Shown: positions 43,089 to 56,439, numbered from the stretch's first letter. The stretch is DNA of 64,000 nucleotides from Symsagittifera roscoffensis (GCF_963678635.1 NC_087065.1:25565254-25629253); one strand, 5' to 3'. Numbers and translations are program-made. Notes: a model not told the origin generated them from the letters alone.

Positions 43089-44321
43089 CTAGCAAAAACG
43101 GTAATCACGCCACGTATTTGTATTAGTACATATAGGATTGTTTCTCAATTCACTCACGTAAAATTCTTTCAATTTTTTCTTGAATTCTGTTTTCGATTTT
43201 TCTAAATTGCGCAAAATTATGGGCAGTGAATTCCATTTTTTAGAAGTCAAATGAAAAAATGATTTTTGTAGAGAAGCAGTCGAACAATGTTTGTCAAAAA
43301 TAATTTGTTTCGTTCTTTCGTTGAGCCTATAATTGGCAGTCGGTAGTCTCAGTGTATTTTCAAAAGCCTTCTTTTTGTTTGTAAGATATTGGTATAAGTA
43401 TGTTATACACTTTAACTCAATTCTTTTCTCGATTCCAATGAACGATTTGCTAATGCGAAGAAGGGAAGAAGATTTAAAATTCGATCTGAAATATGTTCTT
43501 TTTAGCGCCCAGTTCAACTGTTTCTCCAGAGATAGCATCAAAGTAGCATTAATTTGTTGTAAAAAAATTGCTGAATAATCTAAATGTGATAAAACAAGAC
43601 AATGAAGCAAGGCAACTAATGATAATGTCGGCAGTTGTTGTCCAATTGTATCAATAGTTTTAATCCCTTGGGCCATTTTTTGGAGAATTGTTTTGATTTG
43701 AGCATGAAAAGATAAACTTGAATCAAGAATTATGCCTAAATATTTGCATTCTGATTTTTTGGCTACATAATGCCCACTAATTACTAGTTTATCAGTATCC
43801 ACATTTTTGCTATCATTTTCTTGACAAAATGTTATAAATTCCGATTTAGATGCATTCAGATTCAATTGGTTCTCTGCAAAAAATTCCGTTAGATTATTGA
43901 GTGATTTTTGCAATCGATTCAAAGCATCCTCAGAAATTATAGAAGAGGAAAAAACCATACAGTCGTCAGCATATTGAACTAAAGTACAACCCTCATATAA
44001 TCGCTCTTGTATGTCATTAACATAAATATTGAACAACAACGGACCAAGTACCGTTCCTTGTGGGACACCTCGTTTTATTTCAATCCAGTCTGAAAAAATT
44101 CCATTGACGTTTACTCTTTGAATACGTTTGTTTAGGAAGCTAGCAATTAAAGCATTTGCTCCATTTGAAAAATCAGGAACCAATGCTTTAATTGCATTGG
44201 TTCCTGATTTTGAAACACTCGACACATATCGATGATTATTTGTGGTTCCTGATTTTTCGCGGAAACAAAAAAGTGTGGTAAACAAAAAATTCCCGAATAC
44301 AAATTTCCTCCTAATTTTCAA
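43089..44321 (-). pseudogene. 5'-truncated LINE reverse transcriptase, second family
   Basis: 410-codon open frame. From about residue 40 it is RT: IEIKRGVPQGTVLGPLLFNI, YEGCTLVQYADDCMVFSSSI (YADD), NLTEFFAENQLNLNASKSEF, KSECKYLGIILDSSLSFHAQ, and a C-terminal KKWNSLPIILRNLEKSKTEF segment found at the end of many LINE ORFs. The endonuclease and RT fingers are missing. The first 40 residues coincide with the inverted repeat at 44169-44211 and are probably rearranged sequence. Not closely related to the LINE at 38.4-42.3 kb. The uninterrupted frame over 1.2 kb suggests a young insertion. Confidence 0.8.
44169..44211. repeat. Perfect 18-bp inverted repeat at the LINE 5' junction
   Basis: AAAATCAGGAACCAATGC (44169-44186) is mirrored exactly by GCATTGGTTCCTGATTTT (44194-44211) around 7 bases. 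A third partial copy (GGTTCCTGATTTTT) lies at about 44238. This fits an inverted rejoining at the truncated 5' end during insertion. Confidence 0.85.
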
Positions 44322-44717
44322 TGGAGCAGTTAAGTTGAAAAAAAATTTTGCTGATATATTTTGGAGAATTGCCTCATAAATATCATCTGTTTTGCTCGAA
44401 TCTGAACAAAGTTTCTTGGCGTAAAACGCTCACTTTCACTTTTTACTCTTTTTGAGCGTAAAAACAGTAACATAAAACTGAATGACACATACGCACCGTT
44501 TTTTGACCGACAAAAGCATGCAATTCGCTATAATTCTGCCTTGAAAAACAAGCATTTGCATGCAAAATTTTTTAAAATGGTTATTTACTTTCTATGGTTA
44601 GTTTCGTGCATCCGATTGTTTTGCAATATCGACAACTTAACTTTGGTCAGATTCGTCAACATAAAAGCATTCGTTAGTTTTAAAAGCATGTGTCAGCCCA
44701 AGTTTTGGAAAATCAAT

Positions 44718-45380
44718 TGCAAAAAAGTTGGAACAGACAGAATTGATTAAGAGCAATTTGCCATTTTATAGAAAGTTGCAAAAAGTTGGAACAGACAGCG
44801 AATTGTTTAAGAGCAATTTGCCAATATAATTAGTAGCCAAAAGTTCGGACAGACAAAAATAATTAAAAAGAGCAAATGACTTTTTTCAGACAATTTTTGC
44901 ATGCAAAAGTTAATTTTTCAGACAAAAAATATGTCTCAGTGTCGCCTAAATTTTCAAATTTGCATGAAAAAATTGCTCAAAATTGGCAGATTGCTCTTTT
45001 TAATTATTTCTGTCTGTCCGAACTTTTTGCAACTTTCTATATATAGAGATTCGCAAAAAGTTGGAACAGACATTATTAATTAAAAAGAGCAAGTAATCTA
45101 TTTAGACAATTTTTGCATGCAAACGCTGATCTTTCAGACGGAAAGTGAGTCTCAAGGTCAACTAAAAGTTCAATATTGCATAGAAATGTGTCTCTAAACT
45201 GACAGATTGCTCTTTTCATTTATTTCCGTCTGTTTCCCAACTTTTTGCAATTAATTTTAGAGTAATTTTTGGAGGCTATGTTCTTTTTTAGCTGACCTTG
45301 AGACATCGTTTTTGTCTGAAATAAGTCATACCTTTTCAATTAGTTTTGTCTTTTCCAACTTTTTTCAACACTCATTCAAC
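44718..45380. mobile_element. Cluster of small inverted-repeat elements (MITE-like) upstream of tubulin
   Basis: One element at about 44838-45028 has arms AAAAGTTCGGACAGACAAAA... and their complement with one mismatch in 37 bases. A second at about 45053-45249 starts GCAAAAAGTTGGAACAGACA and ends with its imperfect complement. Their cores match each other (CAATTTTTGCATGCAAA, TGAGTCTCA-like). Extra left arms lie at 44718 and 44775, and a lone right arm with an inverted core at about 45290-45370. Short size, inverted ends and no ORF point to non-autonomous DNA transposons; no target duplication was defined. Confidence 0.65.
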
Positions 45381-45629
45381 AAGACAGATAGAAGCTCAAG
45401 GTCTTCAGAAATTTGCATGCACCATATGTTGTCAATATTTGCTGTTCTGAAATAATTTTGTCTGTTCTTTATTCTGCATTTTTTAATCTATGTAAACCGG
45501 TCTTCGCAAGGCCATCACTCGAAGTTTGTCAAGTAGGTCAAATTTCTGCAGTATAATTCTTTGCTTCTAATTGTTAACCAGTAAGTTTTGTAAATCAAGT
45601 CAATTGTCAGAATTTATTGGAGATCTGAC

Positions 45630-45641
45630 CTTCCCTTTCAG
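45630..45641 (+). other. Candidate 3' splice acceptor in the tubulin 5' region
   Basis: CTTCCCTTTCAG ends 59 bases before the ATG at 45701. A strong pyrimidine tract and CAG point to an untranslated first exon joined here, or to spliced-leader trans-splicing. Confidence 0.45.
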
Positions 45642-45691
45642 AGCCGCTTGCTGCTTCTCTTTTATTCTTCCGAATTCATCAAACTTCTTGA

Positions 45692-47056
<1,365 letters not shown>

Positions 47057-47965
47057 AAAGGCTCACGCTGCTGGAGCCTGAAGGTCTGAGCTTCGTATTT
47101 TTCTATCCACCTTACATTTGATTAGTGACTCTAACCAATAGTTTGATCTGTAGTTGATGCAATAAGTTGATGGTTTTAAAGCTGTGGTGATGAGTGATGT
47201 TATCTTGTGTGATAGATGAGGTTTGTTTATTGTTTCGCAATAACCAATTGCTGTGCAATACACGTTTTTTTTGTGAATTTAAAAACTACTACCCATGAAC
47301 AGTTTTCTCAAATATCGTGGAAAACGAACGAGTGTTTTCAACATTTTGCTGATTTGAGTTCGGCTATAAATTTTGACGATGGAATTTTACCTGTAGGCGA
47401 TTTCGAGGGAATATTTTAAGATGCACTAATAACATCGGCAGGTTTGGTTAATGAACCACAAAAAAATTAATTTCTTTCAATCTCTCTGTAGAGTCTGAAG
47501 AGAATAAGCAATTTCTTACTTTCGCTATTCAATTTTTGATTTTTGACCTCGTGGCTTCTACGTAACACATAGTAAAGTTAAGTTATGTTAGCGATGTTAT
47601 TCAAATGGCTAACATAATTTCACTGTTCATCTTTGAAGGCACGTTCAAATCAGTTTAAATAGCGAAAGTCTTAGATCGCTTATTTTAGACGAGAGGATCT
47701 GAAAGATGAAAAACGATCTCACTTTGTGAAAATGAGTTTCATCTGAATAGATGCTTTGATTCAAGGAAAGATGTCATCGTTTTATGAAGTGATTGTATAG
47801 TCGTTACAATTTTATATGCTGAACAGTTTTGCCTTATTTCTAGCCATTTACGCTTGCGACTAGCGGTATCAAAGCGAATATACATTTTTGAGTTAACTTG
47901 GTGAACAGAATCACTTGAATCCCTTCGTCTTAGGTTCATAATCAATTCAAATTTGTGAGCGTCGC

Positions 47966-48025
47966 CGGCTTACTTAGTCTGGAGGCAACGGTTACGTCTG
48001 GGATGGCAAATGTTCTGGGTTCGAA
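47966..48025 (+). repeat. tRNA-derived SINE-like head, copy 1
   Basis: TTACTTAGTCTGGAGGCAAC and then GGGTTCGAATCTGAG (B-box) resemble a decayed tRNA gene. They are followed by a body (AAACATTCCGTTTCAAAGAA, GGCTTAGTTGCCACATAAG) that recurs around 62035-62110 and 62285-62365. Not a functional tRNA: stems do not pair well. Confidence 0.5.
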
Positions 48026-48962
48026 TCTGAGAAGACCTGTTTTTCTTTCAAACGGGAAACATTCCGTTTCAAAGAAAATTGTCGGGCTTATTTATGTTTT
48101 TTGGCTTAGTTGCCACATAAGATTTTTTGCTTAATGCAAGTTTCTTTGTAGTTATTTTGTATGTTTTCATTGTAATTGCTTTTCTATGTTTTCACGTTTT
48201 CTGTTTTTTCTGGCCTTGACTACTTGTATTTTTTTAATCGAATATATTGACCGAAATGATTTCGGTATATATTTTTTAACCAAATTTGGTCGTTCGGGGA
48301 TGCATAATTACTATGTTTTTCTCCGGATCGTGCAAAACGTTGAAAATCTCAGAATAGAATTTATACTCAAGTTTTTATTGATATTTTTTTCCTTCGAAAA
48401 TTGTTGTCACATAGAATGGATTTTTTTGCACGCAATTTTCAATATAGTTGTTTTGTGTTTTGAATAGCTCAAGCAATTTTAATTTTACTAACCTTGACTT
48501 CGTATATTTTGCGATTTTTTCTTTTCGCTGAAACACTTTATTCGGCGTAAATGATAACGGCTAATCTTTTATCGGCGTAGTGACCTTATTTGGTGTCATT
48601 AGTGACCTTATTTGGTGTCATTTCAAAGGAAGCATAATTTTTATGCTTACTCCTGGATTGCACAGTGGAATTTAAAGTTTTCTTCGCCTCATCTATGTTA
48701 TGATGCTGGCAATGTTCTTTCGGCATTTTTTCGTGTAATTGATTTTCGCTCGACAAACATGGAAATGTTAGTAGATTATTTTGTCTGTCAATTTTTTTCG
48801 ACAGTGATTTTTGTCAGATAACATACCATGAATTGATATCATTTTTTTTTACAATTGTTAATGGCCGCCGGCTCGCCCATGTTCCAAATTTCTGACAAAT
48901 GTTTGATACAAATGTAAATTTAACTTTTTTTGAACTTCACAAATTCCAGGCTCTTTTTCCAC

Positions 48963-49027
48963 TTGGTCTAGAGATAACGCGGTTGCCTTTATTCACTAAT
49001 ATCTGGGGGTCGAGTCCCGGTCGGACC
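48963..49027 (+). repeat. tRNA-derived SINE-like head, copy 2
   Basis: GGTCTAGAGATAACGCGGTT ... GGGGGTCGAGTCCCGG ... TCGGACC: the outer four bases pair (GGTC/GACC) and the T-arm is recognisable, so this is the best-preserved tRNA-like copy. The acceptor stem has mismatches and there is no convincing anticodon arm. Confidence 0.5.
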
Positions 49028-49520
49028 TTGTTTTTTCCAGTATGTTCAAAATTATAGCATTTTTGAAGAAATTGAATGATCGATTTTTCATTTGTCTGTT
49101 TGTTTTTTGTCGGCCCTATTGTTTGTTTCTAAATCAATTCTCAATCAACTTCATTGAAAAAATAAATGTTTGTTTAGAATTGCTTCTTGTTATACCAATT
49201 ATATATTCTCGGTTTTCTCACAGAACCGCTCGAATATCATGGAAAAGTGCTCATCAACGTTCTAATATTCCATCATACACAATAATTGCTATGTTCGTTC
49301 AACGTACAATACTAGATAATTTGCATACATTTAACGGCAGTAATTGTAACAAAGTCATCCCTGTTGAGGACACTTGTTTAGTTCGTTTTTGTTTTCAGGA
49401 CAAAAAATTCACGTTCAAATATGGTTTTTCGAGGTGGTTTGACTTGGGTTTTTGGTTTTGTTTAAGTTCAAGTCAAACTGATTTCTTGAACGAAGGCAAG
49501 TTACGCTCTCTGATGACGAA

Positions 49521-51102
49521 AGTGAAAGTGACAAGAAAAAATATGCATTTTTGATTTTTCATTTAATAAATACTCTAATGGTTCAGCTTTCTTGATAAAT
49601 TTTTTAAAATCTTTTTTAATCTTTTTAATTTTTTAATGTCTTTGTTATGTTTATCTTTTCCTACTGTCGTTTGGCGATTTTTCCAACTGTCGATGAACGT
49701 AATTCAGATCCTCATATTTTTTTTCAGGACTTCTAATTTCTTTTCAAGTTCAGTTCGTTTTCTTTGTTAAAAGGAAGGCAAGCTCCACTGTCGAACAGCA
49801 AAAGTGTGACGGTAACAAAAACTTGATCGACTTCTAGTTCCGAGAGTGGAATTTAATTTTGATCAGTTTTCTTTTGATCAGTTTTCTCAAATTCGGTTAA
49901 TTTAATCAATAAAAAAAACTGATCAAAAGAAAACTGATCAAAATTAAATTGTGTTGGATATGTGTTATTTTTCCAACTGTCGATGAACGTAATTCAGATC
50001 CTCATATTTTTTTTCAGGACTTCTAATTTCTTTTCAAGTTCAGTTCGTTTTCTTTGTTAAAAGGAAGGCAAGCTCCACTGTCGAACAGCAAAAGTGTGAC
50101 GGTAACAAAAACTTGATCGACTTCTAGTTCCGAGAGTGGAATTTCATTTTGATCAGTTTTCTTTTGATCAGTTTTCTCAAATTCGGTTAATTTAATCAAT
50201 AAAGTGTCGGTCACAAATTGTTCTAGAAGTTCAAAGAACTTCAAGGATTTCTATATTTTTCTTTTAATTTCGAAAGTTGAGATGTTTTCATAAAATAAGT
50301 CAATTTTTTTTTGTTTACTTGCGTTTATTGACTTTTTCCCCAACTGTCTGGCTATGTTTTTAAGTTTAATTTTGATATTATTTTTGGCGTGGAGCTCAAA
50401 TGAAAGTCGGTCTGGGAAAATAGTGGCCTCAGAGCAGATCAGGTCCAAGTGCAGAAAGTGACCTGAAAGTGACAAGAAAAAATATGCATTTTTGATTTTT
50501 CATTTAATAAATTCCCTAATGGTTCAGCTTTCTTGATAAATTTTTAAAATCTTTTTTAATCTTTTTAATTTTTTAATGTCTTTGTTATGTTTATCTTTTC
50601 CTACTGTCGTTTGGCGATTTTTCCAACTGTCGATGAACGTAATTCAGATCCTCATATTTTTTTTCAGGACTTCTAATTTCTTTTCAAGTTCAGTTCGTTT
50701 TCTATGTTAAAAGGAAGGCAAGCTCCACTGTCGAACACCAAAAGTGTGACGGTAACAAAAACTTGATCGACTTCTAGTTCCGATAGTGGAATTTAATTTT
50801 GATCAGTTTTCTTTTGATCAGTTTTCTCAAATTCGGTTAATTTAATCAATAAAGTGTCGGTCACAAATTGTTCTAGAAGTTCAAAGAACTTCAAGGATTT
50901 CTATATTTTTCTTTTAATTTCGAAAGTTGAGATGTTTTCATAAAATAAGTCAATTTTTTTTTGTTTACTTGCGTTTATTGACTTTTTCCCCAACTGTCTG
51001 GCTATGTTTTTAAGTTTAATTTTGATATTATTTTTGGCGTGGAGCTCAAATGAAAGTCGGTCTGGGAAAATAGTGGCCTCAGAGCAGATCAGGTCCAAGT
51101 GC
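49521..51102. repeat. 650-bp tandem duplication and related repeats just upstream of RPB9
   Basis: 49968-50460 is repeated at 50618-51102 (offset 650), and 49521-49911 is repeated at 50470-50852 (offset about 948). Between them an inverted copy of AATTTAATTTTGATCAGTTT lies at 49921-49956. On the minus strand one frame per copy reads SLKFFELLEQFVTDTLLIKL and VFVTVTLLLFDSGACLPF with two or three stops. The FDSGAC is vaguely retropepsin-like, but support is weak. The last copy ends about 145 bases before the RPB9 start codon. Confidence 0.75.
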
Positions 51103-51229
51103 TTTCTTTTATTTAAATGGGAATTGAGCTAGAAAGGTCATTCGTGAGCTCATTAATACTTTCCGAACTGTCTGTTGGATATGTGTTTACTTCATCCCAA
51201 TCGTATTGTTTCGACTCTTCGATAGTATT

Positions 51230-51243
51230 AGTTTGATTTTCAG
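51230..51243 (+). other. Candidate 3' splice acceptor 2 bases before the RPB9 ATG
   Basis: TTTGATTTTCAG is followed by AT and then the ATG at 51246. An acceptor this close to the start codon is typical of spliced-leader trans-splicing, or of a 5' UTR intron. Confidence 0.45.
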
Positions 51244-51245
51244 AT

Positions 51246-53001
51246 ATGGATGGTCTTAAAACATCAGGCGAGCTAGGCTTTGTTGGAATCAGATTCTGCA
51301 GTGAATGCAATAACATGTTATACCCTCTGGAAAACAAAGTATGTCCAACTTATTTTTTGTGTGACTTTGTGAACCAGAATAGAGAAAACTGCATTGCGTC
51401 GATTTAAAGAAACGTAATCATATTAAATGTTTGGGTTGATTCTTACGTCCAAAATTGGATCGTTCGTATTTGAGGTATACTAATTCTCCGGGCAATCTGA
51501 ATTTGAATTCAAATTAGCTAAGCGCGCCGGTTCTCATATATATTTCTAAATTTCAGGAAACGAAGCAGCTCATGTATTCCTGTCGCAATTGCGCCTATCA
51601 AGTGCTGGCTGAAAACAGTTGTATCTACGTGAACAAAATCCTACACGAAGTGGACGAACTGACTCAAATAAACCCAGACGTGGCTACAGATCCCACCCTG
51701 CCCCGATCAGAAGACCACTCTTGTCCTAAAGTAAGTATGAATCGATAAAAGGAAATAGAGCCAAATAAGGATAGACGCTAGGACGTGAAATTATCGTGGC
51801 TGTTGCTATAAATGAGGTCGCCAATCAATACTGCTGGAATAAATGCCATTTCTTGGATTTGAATTTAAGAATAGCATTCGGATTTGCCTGCCAAACTTAG
51901 CCATAGCGTTTTAAATGCAGTGCTTTGGCTCGGTGGCATGTCAGCGTGTCGAAAGGGCAGTTTTCCGAAATTATCATCAAGTGTGATAGTTTGCCGTAAT
52001 TTGAAATATTCTTTAATTTGATTGGCTGCATCCTTTCAAGCGTTTAGGCGTTGCTGCTTGTAAGAAGTTTTATACTGTCTTTCACAGCTAGCTGTTTTGC
52101 TGCTTAAGTTTTGTTTACATAAAACAAAGGTTTGGTAAAGTTAAAAGTAAGAAGTTCTAAACTACCTTCTAGAATGAGTTGCTTGTTCTCTAATCACTCC
52201 TGTGAATTGTTTCAAAAATATAATATAACCTCAGATGACAATAAAAACTAAATCCCACGCTGTCGGCAAACTGTTACTTCGGCATGTTGTACCTTCGGTT
52301 GATTAGAATTGTCTCGAGTTCCAAGTTGAACAGTTAACTATATTGAGAAAAGTGTTCCTTTCCTATAAAGGCACAACCATAATATCATGTTGGAAAAGAA
52401 ATATCTGTTCATATGCAAAGAAAAACATGTATGTTTAGACATTGCATGTTTTGTCAACTAAGGACGATCCTTGAAAAATTGAACTTTATAATAGCAGCAG
52501 AAAATTGAGGACCTATTCAGATCTAGGTAATAACATTGATACCATTAGAATGAAAATATTGAATTTAATTAACGTTCATATGATCGCTTTCGCACAAACT
52601 TCTGTGAATCTTCAGAATATCTATCATCTGAAATGGTAGTCATCATTGCAAACCAAATCTACAAACAACTCATTGTGACCAACGACCATTTCAACTCTTC
52701 CTCAGTAACTGTTTTTCGATTTTGTATTTTTCTGGTGATCTTCATGAAGGAAAACAGTTGACTTTTCAATCAATCCTCTGCATTTTCTCCTTAATTTTTT
52801 TGAATTTTCTTAATCCGATGTTTTTATTTGATGAATATTGAAGCACAAGTCCGATGAAAATATTTATATTGTGTTTAGAAATGTTGTATAAATGGCGAGT
52901 CAGTTTTCTTCCAAGCACAGAGCAAACGAGCAGAGGACGAGATGAGACTCTACTATGTCTGCTGCAATCCACAGTGTGGACACGTATGGACTGATATATA
53001 G
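51246..53001 (+). CDS. DNA-directed RNA polymerase II subunit RPB9 (three exons)
   Basis: Exons 51246-51338, 51557-51730 and 52879-53001, all phase 0, with GTATGT/CAG (218 bp) and GTAAGT/TAG (1148 bp) introns. Predicted 129 residues; the human protein (POLR2I) has 125. N-terminal zinc ribbon: [20 protein letters not shown], then [11 protein letters not shown]. Linker: [18 protein letters not shown] and [15 protein letters not shown]-terminal ribbon: [20 protein letters not shown] and [16 protein letters not shown]9 sits on the Pol II jaw, supports start-site selection and fidelity, and the C-terminal ribbon helps TFIIS-stimulated cleavage. The third ribbon knuckle, at the exon 2-3 join, reads CPKKCC instead of the usual CxxC, an extra two residues. 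Codon use and frame are otherwise intact, so the gene looks functional. Confidence 0.93.
51339..51556 (+). other. RPB9 intron 1
   Basis: 218-base GT-AG intron (GTATGT...TTTCAG) between codons 31 and 32. Confidence 0.85.
51731..52878 (+). other. RPB9 intron 2
   Basis: 1148-base GT-AG intron (GTAAGT...GTTTAG). Both boundaries are flanked by AAA, so the exact junction in the mature message is ambiguous by three bases unless canonical ends are assumed. AT-rich with no embedded gene recognised. Confidence 0.8.
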
Positions 53002-55546
53002 GGATAACAGAAAAAATTGAACCTAATCTTTTTCATTATTCCAAGTTAATTTGTGCTAAAGTATATCTTGTTTTCGTTATTAAGGTAATTTAAATTAAAT
53101 GAGATTGTTGGTCTAAAATCGATTGATGAGAACAAAAATAGCAGCTGGCTGATGTTTTGTGAATACTAAAATTAACCTCCTCTCTTAATTTTTTTCTGCA
53201 CCAAAAATTTCAAACCGACTTTTCTCGACTCAGTAAACTATTCAGAATTGTTTGAATGTCAGTCAAAATTATGGCTGATACGGTTTTAACTTGATAAATT
53301 CTTTGCCCATTCTGATGATTGTTTGTTTTTTGATTTTGCGCGGAATACTAAAAAAACTAAAACACCCGAAGACAAAGTTCGTCCTCTTTTTTAGCGGTCG
53401 AAACAGAAATTCCTTTTTCATATTAGTTCCATATGTTATAATGGCTAAATGCGTGGTATTGCATGGAAAGGTGGAAAAACAGATGTGGGGACATTGTGAC
53501 CCTATTAGAAGAAAGGATATTTGCAAGTGCTATCATTTGCATGCACCGATTTTCTCCGTGTTAAATATAAATTTTTTCAATTGAAAAATTTGTAGAGGTG
53601 GAACATAAACGTTAGTTTTGTTTAGACTGAACTTTGTTCTAATTAGATGAATTTTTTTTTATTCTTTGAAAAATGTTTCGTACTTTTTTTTATTCAATTG
53701 ACCTGTAGATGATGTTTAAATGTAAGGAAGATTACAAACATGTACGATTTGGGAAATGGGTCTCCATGTTCACATGAAGAATTATATTTATGCTATTGTG
53801 TTTCTCGACATGTTTTTTGCTCGGTGTCGGGGCGAAGCACCGTATTGCAAGTGGTGCGAATCTCGCCTCTGTTTTAAATGTATCAATTTTGCTAATCTTT
53901 TACCCAGAAGTGTTCGCTGTAGTTTTTCCCATAATTACTTAATTAGACTCTTTATCTTAATTTATTTTCAAAAAATGTTTGCTCGTTGCCTATTCGAGGC
54001 GTAACTTAGATTGCTCAGGATAAAGGGCTGTAAAAATTGACAGTTCTTACCGATTATGCCCCAAACCAGCGCTTGATCTTGTATGGTCTTGAATGCATCA
54101 TAAAATTTGATAATTTTCAGCTGTCAAGCGATCTCTTGTGACTACTCAGATGCATGCTTCAAAACAGCTGTCGAACTTTCTGGTTCATATATTTCTTGTT
54201 TCTGCAGAAAGAGGAACTTATTAAAGAGATCTTTAGATCTTTCCAATACCAATCTAGTTGAGAATCAACGGTACCAAATTTCTGTTCATTTGTTTCAGCC
54301 GTTAACTAAAGTTTCTTTGGTATATTGATTCTAACTGGGAAATTTTCCCCTAAAGCCGCATGGAACAAAGAATAAGCTTCCTCGAATCATCTAAAACGCC
54401 CACCGAGTAAATCGTCAAGTAGATTGAACTTTTTGAGCATTTCGGACAATTTTGCAGTGCTGATTTAAATTATCCGGACGAAAAGCTTAAATCTTGAAAC
54501 TTAAAACGCATTTTTTCAAATTGGGTTGATTTTGGCAAAAAGTCATAGGGTTAATTTGTTTCGCGAAATTCGGGCCCAAAAACGGATTAATGTTGTTTTT
54601 TATTCTTCGATTAAAAATTACGCTAAAACTACCAAATCAATTAGTGACTAAACTATATCAAAGTGAGCGTCTTAATAGCCCAACAAAGTTTCAGAAGGGT
54701 ATGCCCTCCAAAAATCTGCGTAAAACAAAACCAATTTATTTTTGTTTGATAACCAAAAATTGTGATGTTTACCATTTAAACCATTTAGACTCTTTTACAA
54801 TTTGGAGATTATACGCTTCGTAAAAATTATTACGTTACGTAAGAGGATCATTTTGATATAGTTTCGTCAGTAATTGACCTGGTAATTTACGCGTAATTTT
54901 TTACGGACAAAAAGCCATCAATGATCCGTTTTGAGGCAGATTATTGGCTCCGAATGTCGCGAAACAAATTGAAGCTGATTGATTTTGCTTAAATTTTAGA
55001 TAAGTTTTGCACTCCTAACTTTCTTTTTCATGTCAACATAAACGAGTTTTGAAAATATTGTTTTTGCGTTTCGTCCAAATAATTTAAATCAGCTCCATTT
55101 TTGCAATTGTATGTAATCTATTCTGACCCTATCTGAAGATTGTTAATCATATAACACCCTTCTCTTTATTTCCAAAATTCGTTGAACCTAAAATCATTGC
55201 AATGTCGATATATTGCGCTTCAAAGGAAACGACGAATAAAAAAACAGGATTCATACTTTTAGTGAGAAAATGAGCAAGATTTATACCACTTTTCAAGTTC
55301 TTTTTAACTTCTTTGCTTGTTAAAGTATAAACCTGAAAAACTGATAAAACTGTTCGATGTATCACGGAAAAGTTTTGAATGTTTCGACTGCCCCTTAGTC
55401 ACTATCGAATAATTGTTGGAGAGAACTTTTTAAGAACTTAAGAAACCATAAATTATCAAACATTGAGTTCAAAAATTTGAGAAATACGAAAAAAATATGA
55501 TTACTTAGCTTGCCTCAATTCAACTTGGATTGATTTTATGATGCAG
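53002..55546. other. AT-rich stretch, no supported gene
   Basis: Includes a GCGAAGCACCGTATTGCAAG repeat copy at about 53820-53870. A strong acceptor-like TTTCTTGTTTCTGCAG lies at 54201-54212 with a possible donor at about 54270, but the intervening 60 bases give no recognisable peptide and the phases do not join neatly to the exon at 55547. Confidence 0.4.
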
Positions 55547-55666
55547 GATAGTTCGCCACGCAAAAAAAACGATCGCCCTACGACTTCAGCATCGTACAGA
55601 ATGTCTTCCCTGCGCGCATTAATTAGTCCAGAGCATCCAGAACCTTACAAAAAGGAATCGAAGTAA
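55547..55666 (+). CDS. Possible terminal coding exon of an unidentified gene
   Basis: Preceded by GATTTTATGATGCAG, it opens in phase 0 with DSSPRKKNDRPTTSASYRMS and continues SLRALISPEHPEPYKKESK to a TAA. 40 codons including the stop, Ser/Lys/Pro-rich. The DNA from the Thr-Ser-Ala codons through the 3' UTR is duplicated at 57062-57285 and in part at 57399-57475, with the reading frame kept and mostly conservative differences (ALI to ALV, EPY to EHY). Upstream exons were not found. Family not recognised. Confidence 0.35.
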   Translation, partial: DSSPRKKNDRPTTSASYRMSSLRALISPEHPEPYKKESK

Positions 55667-56439
55667 AATATCCTCTTATATATGAACGTAGATAACTTCA
55701 ATGGCCTGTGAAGTTTTTTAGTTTAAATCTTTATTTCAATTGCTGCAACTTGACTGAAAAAGAAACCACCCCAAACATAATTATTCCGGTTTTCTCTGGA
55801 AATCGGAGCAAACAGAGAAATCAGATGCAACGATCGTGTCCGTGTAATATCATTTAAGTTATTTTTAAACTTAATTTTCTTTTTTATATATGAGAAACTA
55901 AGGTGCAATTCAAGTGCTGTAGCATAGAATTATGTACTATTTTTGGCAACAACTCAAAGCAGCCATTTTTTTTCCAAAGCAAAGTATTTGATCATCTTGG
56001 TGATGCGGAATAAAAAAAATATATAAAAAACTCATGTGTTGGCTAAAAAAAACACCATTAACACGCCTTTAGACATTTTTCCATCAATAAGTTTTGGATT
56101 GAAATCTTTTCAACTTACAAAACGCTCCGTAGTTGAATTTCCTATGAAAAACTACGCGCTATCTTGAATGCACACACAAAAGGTATTTTAGAAAATGATG
56201 TCTAGTTATAGTCCATTTGGACATCATCGCGTTCGAATTTTTTGCCATTTCAATGAATTTCACAAAATTACCCTGAATTCCGCAGTTGATAAGTGCATTT
56301 TTTAACAGCTCTTCTTTTAGAGTTCTGGTAAAGCAATGGGCTCAGCCGGCTCAGGTCTGGAACTTGAATCCCTGCCCGACCTTTATTTCCGCCTATGTAT
56401 GTATTTAGGCCTTTAATGTTTTTGGCGTATTGTTCGACC

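Larger units (their letters stand above)
47057..49500. other. AT-rich intergenic region with SINE-like pieces
   Basis: Tubulin 3' region, then repeat-rich DNA. tRNA-like heads occur at about 47966-48025 and 48963-49027. Open frames such as 48186-48467 and 49042-49554 are Phe/Leu-rich and without motifs; I do not regard them as genes. Confidence 0.5.

Noticed and set aside
48963-49027. Functional tRNA gene
   Set aside because: Acceptor stem mismatches and no convincing anticodon arm; similar decayed heads elsewhere point to a SINE.
49780-49860. Retroviral-type protease from the FDSGAC word
   Set aside because: Single short motif, no ILGxDF partner, stops on both sides; kept only as a remark.
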